A stretch of DNA of 64,000 bases, taken from NCBI GenBank assembly GCA_963576475.1, contig OY754982.1, positions 20,722,217 to 20,786,216 on the forward strand, given 5' to 3'. Position numbers and translations under genes: made by a program. Position 1 is the first letter of the stretch. Every line of letters begins with the position of its first letter. Source of the stretch: Molanna angustata (Eukaryota; Arthropoda; Insecta; Trichoptera; Molannidae). Below are positions 53,556 through 64,000 of the stretch, in pieces. The notes under the pieces were generated by a model. That model did not search any database and had not been told where the DNA came from. It saw nothing but the letters and a program-made list of their open reading frames with translations.

Positions 53556-53745
53556 TCAGGGGGGCAAGTCTGGTCAACGGGCGTAATCAAAACCCTCACG
53601 ACTACCCATATCATGGATATGATTATTATATGGAGTTCTATAATATCTTTAGATGTTATAGAACTCCATATGATAATTATATCCATGATATGGGTAATCA
53701 CGAGGGTGTTGATTTCGTCGATTCACCAGACTTGTCCCCCAGGAG
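53556..53745. mobile_element. ~190-bp foldback MITE, copy 1 of 3
   Basis: The left end ctcaggggggcaagtctggt and the right end accagacttgtcccccagga are inverse complements. The interior is also palindromic around atatggagttctataatatc ... gttatagaactccatat. Related copies lie at 60851-61028 and 61050-61190. Confidence 0.85.
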
Positions 53746-54836
53746 TCTAATGTGTAATTAGTTGAGCCACAGAGGTCAATAATAGAAACTCAATTTTTGC
53801 TTCTATTTCACCTATCAGATCTTCTAGCTATAGCTGCATAAAACCTTAACTGAAAATTGTATTTTCTAACATAACTAAATGAGTTTACTTGATATATTGA
53901 CAAAATTGCTATTTTTTGCTCTATTAATTATTTTGGCAGTATTGTTGAAATTATGTTTTACACATTTAATCAGCATCTTTTGTTACTATAGTAAAAATAA
54001 ATTAAATTACTTTCTTACATACACACACACACACACATTGTATTCCATTGGTATAATATATATTTATTAAATCATAAATATTTTTTGATTTCGCTGTCAT
54101 ATTTAGTATGTTACAAAATTTATATATACTACTGAGAAAGTATGATAGATAAATTAAGCTCTTGGGCAAAAAATAAGTACTTTGCCAAAAATTTGACATG
54201 CTCCCATTATAATTTTTTGTTAAATTATGATTTCATTCTGTGCATTCATTCTGTGTAAAAAAATATTATCAATATATTAACTTATATCTAATCAGGCTAT
54301 GTGTTGCATTGTAAGAAAATTGATATGTTGGTATGGAAGTGTGTCTGATTCTTTATAAAAGAAACAACAAACACTCTAATAATACTTTTGAAAATAAATA
54401 TCAATATATTAATGATCAATTACACCAATGTTTTTAAAGCAGAAAATCATACTCGCCAATCGAATTCAACATTATTGACTAAGTTGGTTATGGGCCCTTG
54501 TTTGACGTTCAATTTTGTTCAATGGTTAAAAACATTCATTGAATAATTTTTATTTTTCTATGCCTTGTGTCACACTCGGATTTAACGCATATTATTGACT
54601 TAAAGAAATGTGTTGATATGTCAAAACAATTGCTTCCAATATATAGACTCAATACTCAACATAATGCAAATTATGATTAAATTTTCATAGTTAGATGTTT
54701 TTGTTTACTTCTCTCAATAAATAAAGTTAGAAAATCAGCTTTTCTATATTTCAAGGACTTGATCAGTGATTGGTTTGATGATTTTCCTTGGTGAAATTGA
54801 AAAAAATTAAGTAATCACTAATTTAAAATTAAATAG

Positions 54837-57800
54837 CTAAAGAACTCTTCCATAAGGCCAATTACTACTGGTCGATTGATGATCTAAATACGGACTGTCA
54901 GTTAGTAGTAGTTTACTGCCGCTAAAGCCGGAATTAGAACTTCCAGATCCGGAAAATATGCTCTTGCTTCCGGTGTAGAAACTCAATGGACCTCCAAATC
55001 TTTCTGTTCCGTATTTCTTCCTAGCTCTGATGAGGGAGATAAATGCAACGACTAAAGCAGACAAGAAGACAAGCCCTAAAACACAAAATGACAAGGCCAT
55101 TTTGCTCGGTGACATGCAGACTGTTTTGTCTCCTGGGATTGATGTTGTCAGGAAATTGTCCAGATCACCATTGTAGCGTCGAGAACCTGTAATCAAAAAT
55201 ATAATTTGATGATAAAGTGGTAAAAATACTACAAAAATTATACTGCAAAATGAAAATTCATGAACTATTTATTTAGGTACTGTTTTTATGAAATTACTGA
55301 TTCATAAATTGCAGCATAAGGATACAATTTTGTATAGTATAATGATCAAAAATTCTGTACTATTAATTACAATATTTTCAATACAAATCTTATTGTAACT
55401 ATTGATTTCAAATGAAATTGTGCACTTATGGTTCAGGCAAAAATATTACTGTATTTAATTTCTTTTGAATATACTGCATTCTTGACTAATGTGGTCTCTT
55501 GCAGAACTAATTATCGTTTTTTAAAATTTTCATTTCATTCAGTTTCACCAATTTGGATGGGTTAGGTTATAAGGTGACAGAAAAAAAGTAGAATTACCTC
55601 TTACAGATACATCATTCTCTAATTCAATATTTGGAGCCAATACTTCAATGCTATTATATACTTGTAGCCGATCAATAATTGTTCCGTCGGATTCCTTATC
55701 CAACCTTACCCTTCTCGTCAAAGAATCCTTAGATTTTGGTAGCATTTCATTTTGCTTACAATCAATTTGGGGACAATCTCCCTTGCAGAGTTCTATACCA
55801 CAGGTCAAATGTAATCTCGCTCTATCTGGGAATTTGAAGGCCGAAAATATTGTTGTGGCATGTTGGTAAGACATGATATTTTTATACACATCGATTGATT
55901 CATCGTCTTCTTTACTCTGGACCAATTCCTCACTGGTGGGAGTGTTTGTTTGGTCGTCTTTTAAGATTGTCAGTTTAGGTTTTGTTGTAGGAATAGGTTT
56001 GTGGCTAAACAGTCTCATCTTGGGAAATATAAGTTCGTCAACTGGACATCCTAGTTCATCGAGTAGTTTCTGTGACGATTCTCCTAAACCATCGTGAGCT
56101 AAACAGTCTGTTATGCGAAGTCCTATTCCAGCTGAAAGTAAATGAAAGTCATGGTTGGATTCAAATCAAAAACAAGAATATCACATATTATATATGTACC
56201 AGTTTAAAAGAAATTGATTTTCATTCTGTATGAAGTAAGAGAAAGTGCAATAGAAACATTTTTTAATAAATCTCTTCTCTGCTGGCAATCCAATCCAAGA
56301 TATCAGTACCTTGATGCTTTTTAAAGAAAATATTTTCTGAATTAGACAAAAATATTTGTAATATGTGATGAATGAATCAAATAAGTCAAATTAAAATAAA
56401 AACATGAATGAAATTGATTTAGACGTGTACTTATAGTTAATAAAAAAAATCCTATTGGTTTTTTGTTTGTGCTTTGGGAATCTCAAATAATATTTTTACA
56501 AACCTGGTAATGTAGACTTGATTACAAGCATTGTTGGTTCTCCAACTTCAACCGTGCTGGCTTCGACGTTTCCATTTGATGGAAGAATTTCCATCCATGC
56601 TCTTGCTTTCTCCATGATGGATGCTTGTTGCTCTTCTGATATGTCCTTCCATTCATTGCCCATTCTTCCAGACCTGAAATCATTACAAAAATACAGTTTA
56701 TAAGTTGTCTGATTAATACCATTAACTTTGAGCTTTTATCACTGAAAATAAAATGGTTATAGAAACTAAAAGATTAAATTTAGCAAAATGGTGTATATTT
56801 GTTATATGATTAGTATTGTATAATATATTGATAGAGACACAAAGTAATTAAGGAAATTGTCACAGATCAGCCAAGATAAAAATGTGCACTGAATATTTAT
56901 TTATTTATTTATGAAGATACCAACACAGAATGCTGGCATATGCACATACAAATCAAAAACATAATAAAAAAACAGGATCTCCAATGCTCCAATGACAGGC
57001 ATCTGTCACATCTTCTTCTTCTGGGTCACAATCTTAGGATCAGTCTGCACCAAACACTTAACATAGTAATCATAAAATATAATTACTAGATTTAATAATA
57101 AATAAATGATTGTTTATTAATAAATAAACAATCATCAATGATTGTTTATTAATTTTGATGATTGTTTATTAATAAATAAACAATCATCGAAAAAATAAAC
57201 TACTCTACAATAAAGAAAAATAATAAAAACATTCAGGTTAAAGGTACCCGACCATTAAACGAATGAAAACAATATTAAAAAAATAAAATGTCACAATCAT
57301 AGCACTGAGCGAATGTGAAAAATATCACATTTTATGAAGGTATTGGCAATATAACGCAGGTCATCATTATAATGTCGCAGGCAATGTTCTGAATTCGGGA
57401 AAACAATGGTGATTGATTTCTTATTGTGCACATTTATTTCTTTTTTCTGTTGTAAAATATTGATATTTTTATGTCAAATATAATCAAATCATACCTGTTA
57501 TTTTGTTTGCCTGTTGCTTTGAATATTTCTCTTAATTTCTTCTCTATCATTTCTTCAATGATATAACTCTTTATTTGCATGGCTTTAGGTTTCAGCCAAC
57601 ATTTGACTATTCTCTCTTCATCTGATGACTGCTGCAGGAACTTGTCCATCTGAATGACGACAGTGACAACATAGAAGAGGCCCTCAAAGTTGGAATCGTC
57701 AATCTCGTTGAAAGTTTCATTCAGTGAGCTGACTCGTACTCCGCATGCATTGGGAGATAGTCGAAGAATAATTGATGTGTCCATGTTACCTGAAATGTAA

Positions 57801-59257
57801 AAATAGTATCAAATATATTAGTTCATAGCAGCATTATTTATTAAGAAGCAACATAAATTTACACCTAAATTATATAAATTAATAAACACTATATCTCATA
57901 AAAATAATAAACATTTTCTTGCACCTTGCAAAGTAGCAAGATTCCAGCCCAGAATTAATATTTGTGTGAAAAATGAATTTAAATAAATTCCTCTTTCCAA
58001 GTATGCCACGGTGGTCGGCTTAAAATTACAATTATTTTAATAGAAATATGCTGTTTTCAAATGACTTTTTATTGAGTGCCTTCATAGGTATATATAAATG
58101 ATGTTTTCCAACTAAATAAAAAAAATATATATTATAAAGTGAGTATTGTATTACGTACTTCTCGGGTTACTAACAGGTACTGCGTCAAATATTAATTCTT
58201 CACGCGCTCAATAACATTTGTTACATACTGGAGACTTGTGATATTTATCGTCTCACAGATACAGACAGAACACAATTAAAAACAGAGTCTCCACTGGGAA
58301 TCGAACCTGGTAACTTTGAATGCATGAATCTTCTGGCTTAAGAGATATACAAGTTGTGACAATCAGGCGTATAGTGCGCAAATAACATTAACTAGATTAT
58401 AATATGAAACCATAATTTTGTTTGAAAAATATTTGAATATACACATAAAATCTTGTTTTTTATAATCAGAATGGATCAAAAATGATGATCTCGACTGGGA
58501 ATAGCTGACAGTAATAAAAATACCTACGTAAAGTTCATAGGTACTTGTAGAGCTACTTATGAAGTTAATTAAGATTAAATTCAGACATAAATCTTTTAGA
58601 TTAAAATTTATAAATCAATTAAGTATCTTTTTAGTAACGATTTTTTATAATTGAATGTAGAGAGGACTAGATTATGATCGAGTACTGATTTATACATTTT
58701 AAGATTAAGACAAGATAGGAACGTATTATAATCGCGTTATTAGCATGAGGAGCCTTCAGGGCTACATAATCGTAGATTAGAAGTATTCACTCCTTCAGCT
58801 TATCATCCAGGGAAGGCGTGGTGTGGGCAGATGAAATATATCGAGGCTTTGCAAAATTCGAACCTGGACTGGTCTATATCGTCGGACAGCTGCTCTATAC
58901 TGTCCGAGGTTCAGAATGAGAGTTATTTGCCCAGGTTACCTAAAGCTAACGTCGCGCGTCGAGGGGACCTAGAGCGGCTTTTCAAGAAGAAGATTCGAAA
59001 AAAAATGTATTACCTTGTGCTCTGCATTCCCTCGAGAAGTCCTTCGTGAAGATAACCCCTTTGAACGGTTTCTCCATATTGACTGTGATGTCCATCGTGT
59101 CCCTAGTGCAACTGGCGTCTACGTCCGTGATCTTGTTCGCGTTCTTCCTCGGGTGTCTGGAGACGGTCTGCGGGAATATCAGCTGTCCATTAACGAGGGT
59201 CATCTCCCAGCAGACGGCAGCCAGAAGCAGCAGTATCGAGTATCCTCTGGGAATCAT
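54837..59257 (-). CDS. ZP-domain type I membrane protein, 5 exons, 530 aa
   Basis: Exons: 59014-59257, 57495-57789, 56504-56673, 55598-56131, 54837-55186. Sum 1593 nt, in phase. The protein starts with a signal peptide (MIPRGYSILLLLAAVCWEMT). A zona pellucida domain follows from about 45 (DVDASCTRDTMDITVNMEKP ... SPNACGVRVSSLNETF), with the ZP-C part about 225-360 (GIGLRITDCLAHD, ELGCPVDELIFPKM, CGIELCKGDCPQIDCKQ). After that come a minimal furin-type site (RRVR), a transmembrane helix at about 444-467 (MALSFCVLGLVFLSALVVAF) and a ~60-aa Ser/Gly-rich cytoplasmic tail. Insect proteins of this build (dusky, miniature, piopio, trynity types) organise apical extracellular matrix and cuticle. I cannot say which paralogue this is. 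Confidence 0.9.
56890..57240. repeat. repeat cluster in ZP-gene intron, with nested palindromes
   Basis: The part at 56890-57010 (atttatttatttatttatga, gatctccaatgctccaatga then caggcatct) matches 61537-61650. At 57093-57188 the unit 'aatgattgtttattaataaa' and its complement alternate several times and can fold into hairpins. It is non-coding. Confidence 0.65.
58160..58345 (-). repeat. tRNA-derived SINE (family 1) in ZP-gene intron
   Basis: The + strand has ctcgggttactaacaggtac, cttgtgatatttatcgtctc, cagagtctccactgggaatc and gaacctgg. It is diverged from the copy at 22900-23105 but has the same order of motifs. Confidence 0.7.
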
Positions 59258-60850
59258 CGCGAGCGAGGATGGAGGGACCTTGGGAAAGAAATAAAGTTTG
59301 TGTGATTATGGCGGTGTAACGACCTTCTGAATCGTTAATCGGGGAAATCACCGACGGAACAAGCCTTTATAACAATGTAGGTATTATAGATTAAAATTAG
59401 CGAGCTTCCGTTTCCTCGAGCGAATCATCGGTAAACAGAGGCGTCGCCAAGTCAATTAAATAAAGTACACGTGCTTCGAACTTAAATTATATTTACCTAC
59501 AAGAAATAATTTTGTAGTGTATCTCGGGTAACTAATTCGTACTATGTCAAATATCAATTGATTAATAGTTCCTTCGTTCGTTTTAGTTCGATTCCGAGCA
59601 AAAGAGAAAATTATTTAAAACTATTTCCCATCCCTGAATTGATAATACTGTTTAGGTATGTTCGTAGAAATTGCCATCTGGCAATAAACTCGTAATTTGC
59701 ACAGGACGGTGTCATTTATAAAGATACGAGTAAATGAGTCGGTATAGGACAGTTGGCTGCGGTCAATTGGGTGCAGGACACTACTTGCGTGCAGGACACT
59801 ATTTGGGTGCGACCCCACTTGGTTAATAATAAATAACCAACCTATTCTACCAAAAAATTTGGTATGAATAGGTCGGTTAGGTTTGTATGTACAAAAAATC
59901 CTATGTTTTATGATTGTTGAATAAAAAATATTTCCAATTTATAACCGATATCTCTTTTCATTTTAAATTCCTGTTTATTTAAGTAGGTACTTTAATATCA
60001 ACTACATACCAAAAAGAGCATTACAGAATCTGTAAGAATTAAGTGCGTACAGTGTCCCCTACTCAAGTGGCCGCATCTTTGCGAACGAGAGTAGAGGATT
60101 AAGTTTAAATTGAGATAAAAATAAATAATTTGTCAATTTCATTGTGATTTTTATTGAAGATGGTTGTAAATAATATAACTACATGTCATAAAAAATTAAA
60201 TTAACGCGATTTACAAGAGAAAACTCGTGTGTAATGGTGAGATGAATATTTTTTAGGTACTTTGGTCCATACCTAAATGTTTGTATTTAATTTTTTAACA
60301 CATTTATTGAATTGAATGAGTCATACACCCTAGAGTCGACTCTGTAAAATATATATTTCACAAGTGCATAATGGGAATTAATTTGTAATTATTGTGGTAA
60401 TGAAAGATCGTACGATAAAGTTCAAATAAAAACACCAAAGAAACAACAAGTTTCAGGCGGTTAAGAATAATCGTCTTTACAAATAGTGTCTTAAGATATA
60501 TTTTTCTAATCACGCAGATGAATTGAATGTACCTATGATACTTTTGACTTAACCTTCAACACAATATTCTTGGTGATAACATTGTTTATTTTTCAATATA
60601 AACTGTAATGTAAAAAATAAACATACTTACAATTCTAAAATTAATTTTCTCTCGATGGAGATATTACACCTACGAAGGTATGGTTTTCGGCAAATAACTT
60701 GATAATTTTCGTCGTGGAGGGAGTGGTTTGTACACAAACCAATCAAGCAAAAAAACGCAAATTTTTGCTCTGCGCAGCCCACAAAGCATTTTCAAGTTAT
60801 TTGCAGCTATCTGTATCTATGTATTTTTCAAGTAAAAAATATATTAAATC
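59258..60850. other. upstream region of the ZP-domain gene
   Basis: The first bases after 59257 should hold this gene's 5' UTR and promoter; no motif is assignable. A SINE family 1 tail fragment lies at about 59523-59566 (ctcgggtaactaattcgtac). The rest is AT-rich and unrecognised. Confidence 0.4.
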
Positions 60851-61028
60851 TGGGGGGTAAGTCTGGTCGACAGGCGGAATCAAAACCATCCATGTTTACC
60901 CATATCATGGTTATAATTATCTCATAGAGTTCTATAATATCAAGATATTATACAGATCCATAAGTTAATTATATCCATGATATGGGTAAACATGGGTGGT
61001 TTTGATTCCGCCGGTTGACCAGACTCCG
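60851..61028. mobile_element. foldback MITE, copy 2 of 3
   Basis: The ends tggggggtaagtctggtcga and ccgccggttgaccagactcc are inverted. The long complementary interior includes 'ggcggaatcaaaacca' / 'tggttttgattccgcc' and 'tacccatatcatgg' / 'ccatgatatgggta'. Confidence 0.85.
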
Positions 61029-61049
61029 TTCCGTTAAGTTCCGTCAAGC

Positions 61050-61190
61050 AATATGGATTCAAAACCGCAAAAGCCTCATGATAACCCATATCACCCATAT
61101 AACGGTTTATTTATTTATATCATGAAAATAATTATCTTATGGAGTTCTATAATATCTTCTCCATAAGATAATTATATCCATGATACGGGT
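61050..61190. mobile_element. foldback MITE, copy 3 of 3 (degraded)
   Basis: Shares ggattcaaaaccgcaaaagc-type start, 'tcttatggagttctataata' with its inverted partner 'ctccataagataattatat', and 'ccatgatacgggttccccc' with the other two copies. The terminal TIR is incomplete. Confidence 0.7.
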
Positions 61191-61199
61191 TCCCCCAGA

Positions 61200-61660
61200 G
61201 CTGTACTGACTGTAATGTATTTATTTATTTATTTATTGATTCACGGCTCAAAGCCCTTTACAAAACAAAATATTAGATGACACAGCATAAACTTAACCAA
61301 AGAAATACAATTTATAAACATTCATATCATCTAGACATATCAACGGTAGCAGAGGATATATAAAAAAATAAAAACATAGAGAAAGGTAAATTAAACACGA
61401 AAGTACTTATGTAAGTAGCGTCTAGCCCCTGAGTTTCTTTTCTGCATTCTTAGGTTAGGTTTAAGTTTGTGTATAATAATAATAGCGACTCGCGTGAGCG
61501 AGTTGCTTTATAAATTGAATTATAAATTATTATTTATTTATTTATTTATTTAATATACAGAGACACCAACAGAACACTGAACAACACATACAAAAAAAAA
61601 CATGAAACAAAAAATAGAATCTCCAGTGCTCCAATAACAGGTATCTCCCGCATGGCTATT
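61200..61660. repeat. two atttattta-headed dispersed repeats
   Basis: A segment from about 61218 (tttatttatttatttattga ... aaagccctttacaaaacaaa) and another from about 61537 (gaatctccagtgctccaata then acaggtatc) are dispersed non-coding repeats. The second matches 56890-57010. Confidence 0.55.
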
Positions 61661-62400
61661 GTGCATAGTTAGGTATGTACAATCAACGTCTCCTGACCAT
61701 TCATATTATAAAAAAGACATTACTTTGCACAGTTAAAAGAAAAGTTTAAAATACACATATACATATATGTAGGAAAACAGAAAGAAAACAAATGTTGAAC
61801 TAATAAAATAAAACATAAAAAAAGAAGGAACAATTGAACCGAGACAAAAAAAAAACAAATAGATTTTACCCAGCATATTTTAAAGGATAAAAATAAGCAA
61901 TTTATCATAGATCAATTTCTATGAAATATGAACGTCATTGTCATTACATTAAATTGTCACAACGATTCAGACGCAACGTCTGAATCTACCAATACAATGA
62001 CACTCCGACACGGCAGAATGTCACTGTATTATAAATTTAATATATAATATTCTTTTAATTTTTCGCATTTAATATAAAATTTCACAGCTCATTTGACTTA
62101 ATACTATGAGATCTCAACCAATCAGAGAGCCAACCGGAAACAGAATGCAAACGGGTAGATTCGGATTGTAGACTCTAGTCTTATGTACATTAAAAACCAA
62201 AGATAAATAAATAAAAAAATACTACATAGCACGAACATAATGATATTACTGACTGAATAATATAAAAATATATTACTTTGTGTGTATTTAAACGAATAGA
62301 TAGGTACCTCGCGATTTTGCAACAAAAGAATTCCAATAACATCAATTTACATTTTCTATGTTAGGTATTACATAATTTACAGGAAATTACTTTTCCCATT

Positions 62401-62761
62401 ATAGTAGTACATCTCAAACTCTTTCAACAATTTTTGAAAAAAAAAATAAAATTTAGTGACGACATCGTTTCATATAATTTGTATGGCAGTATACACTACA
62501 CAATATCTACTAGGACTCTCAATAGTTTTATACCTTTATACTTAATATCCATACGTATGTACCTACATATTCGGAGTAGGAAAAAGGACTGAACTCTACA
62601 ATATCCTATCTTGACATACATGTTTTGTATAGAGAACAAAATATGTTAAAATATTCAATAATTTGGATTTAACGGTTTATAGTTTGGTATGTATTCTTTA
62701 ACTGTGCATACTGTCGTTAGCCGTAATCGACAGTTGGATCCTAATGTGTTATATGCAACTT
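62401..62761. repeat. dispersed repeat, copy 2 (copy 1 at 517-873)
   Basis: Collinear with the left-edge block over about 360 bp at moderate identity: 'gtacatctcaaactcttt', 'tttagtgacgacatcg', 'tatcctatcttgacatacat', 'ggtttatagtttggta', 'cagttggatcc'. Confidence 0.6.
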
Positions 62762-63339
62762 GGTTTTTATTAAGTACCATCAGAATATTAAACAACTTGA
62801 GTGTTAGTACTATATTTTATTTTCTGAACAGCCTACGCGTTGGTTGAAATTAGTTTTGTCAATTTACTTTTTCAATATAAACAGAGTGTAGCATTACAAG
62901 TAGGTATGTACTTACTTTACATCAATTTATATCCGATGGTTATAATATGTAATTGAAAGTTTTATCGGCGATAACAACTATGATTATCTTGTTCGACCTC
63001 TGACATGGACAAATTACTTAGATACTGCATAATACTTGACTATTTTATAACCGTTTATATACGCGATAAACGGCAAGTAAACGAACCTAATAAAGTCTTG
63101 GATGTATTAAATAAGCAGGCACATGTTTTTGTAGCCACACGACAACAATACTTAGCAATGATTGATAAGTACTTAATATAGTATTGAATTGTGAGAAAAA
63201 ATAAAGTATTCATATAGGTACAACTTAATATTGTTTGTTAAAGGATACCTTATCTGTGCAAGATGCGTAAGAATGTGTGGGACTTTAGACTTCTTAAAAT
63301 TCTATTGTCATTGCTAAATTATCTAATTATATAAGTAAA

Positions 63340-63960
63340 TAAAGAATATTGTGAATACCATGGGCTGCTATGAGAACAATGTGGCCATATTGAATGAACA
63401 TAAAGGATCGTCTGTCTTCAATATGTTAACAGAGCATCCTTCAATATGTTTGGTCACATTGTTAGAAGGGTTACCGATAATGGAAAGCGTGGAGGGTAAT
63501 AAGATCCAAAAGTCGCTCACTGACCCGATGGAGTAATCCGAAGCCCTTAAATATGCCCAAGACCGTCTTATATGTGAAGGGAAACCGTTCGTCAAGTCAC
63601 TGAGTGTATCCGCCATCCTCAGTCATGAGGCTAAAGAAGAAAAAGAAGATAAGAAACGATCATATATTTATATAATATTTTATGTGTAAGAGCAGCAATA
63701 GCGAGTTATAAGTCCGACGAGCATCCGCTCCGGGATGAAAAGAATTACAAGTTCTATAACGTTCCAGATGAAGAACGTTAGGAGACTGCGAATTATGTTG
63801 TCACGTACAAAGACCGCAGACCCTTCTCTACAAAGTCAAACCATCTCAGTTTTAGTCTTTTAATGCTTCTTTTTCCATTGGGTCTACTACCGAAGAGTAT
63901 GTCAAATGAAAGTATTTGTCCTCACATTTTTGTGAGCTCACTGTTCACTTATTACGATGT
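63340..63960. repeat. LINE/SINE-derived debris at right edge
   Basis: 63480-63640 matches the reverse complement of 42090-42200. 63700-63770 (gtccgacgagcatccgctcc ... ttctataacgttcc) matches the reverse complement of 43470-43530, inside the nested GC-rich insertion. Short ORFs here show no recognisable domain. The remaining bases to 64000 are AT-rich. Confidence 0.55.
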
Positions 63961-64000
63961 TCAATAAAAAAATAATATTTTTTTTATTTATTTATTTTTA

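Noticed and set aside
54015..54040. (AC)n run as a regulatory element
   Set aside because: A short simple repeat of about ten units; nothing suggests more than a microsatellite.

Overview
This is a stretch of an AT-rich animal nuclear genome, almost certainly an insect. It has spliced genes with GT-AG introns, dense SINE, LINE, LTR and MITE content, and gene products of the insect/metazoan type. I cannot name the order or species. Five protein-coding genes can be rebuilt from start to stop, and one is cut by the left edge. For the four spliced complete genes the exon joins were checked for phase, and every summed CDS is a multiple of three.

Layout. At 968-3236 (+) are the last four exons of a protein resembling the C-terminus of the CCDC142 family. 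At 3520-27413 (-) lies a complete 18-exon Drosha gene (predicted 1431 aa), the nuclear RNase III of the Microprocessor, whose introns hold many transposable elements and foldbacks. At 29064-32643 (-) is the mitochondrial tRNA 2-thiouridylase TRMU/MTU1 (5 exons, 385 aa). TAF8, a TFIID subunit (6 exons, 280 aa), starts head-to-head with it at 33016-35209 (+) across 372 bp, a likely bidirectional promoter. At 35592-41522 (+) is a young, full-length Ty3/gypsy-type LTR retrotransposon with identical 216-bp LTRs and intact gag and pol. From 41.6 to 51.2 kb is a transposon graveyard of nested LINEs, SINEs and hAT/pogo-like MITEs. At 51447-52046 (+) is the intronless R-SNARE gene YKT6 (199 aa). At 54837-59257 (-) is a five-exon, 530-aa ZP-domain transmembrane protein. 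The last 5 kb is non-coding repeats.

The most striking object is the retrotransposon. Its Gag begins with a SAP-like motif followed by a coiled coil. Its Pol, after a normal protease, reverse transcriptase, RNase H and D,D35E integrase, continues in the same frame into a macro domain of the TARG1/OARD1 (ADP-ribosyl hydrolase) type and ends in a CCCH zinc finger. That suggests a mobile element that captured an ADP-ribose-recognition module. Other points of note are a 92-bp tandem duplication of a Drosha intron/exon junction that creates a second splice acceptor, and a 158-bp near-perfect foldback in a TRMU intron. There are also hairpins inside Drosha's own introns, and several nested insertions whose target-site duplications can be read directly.
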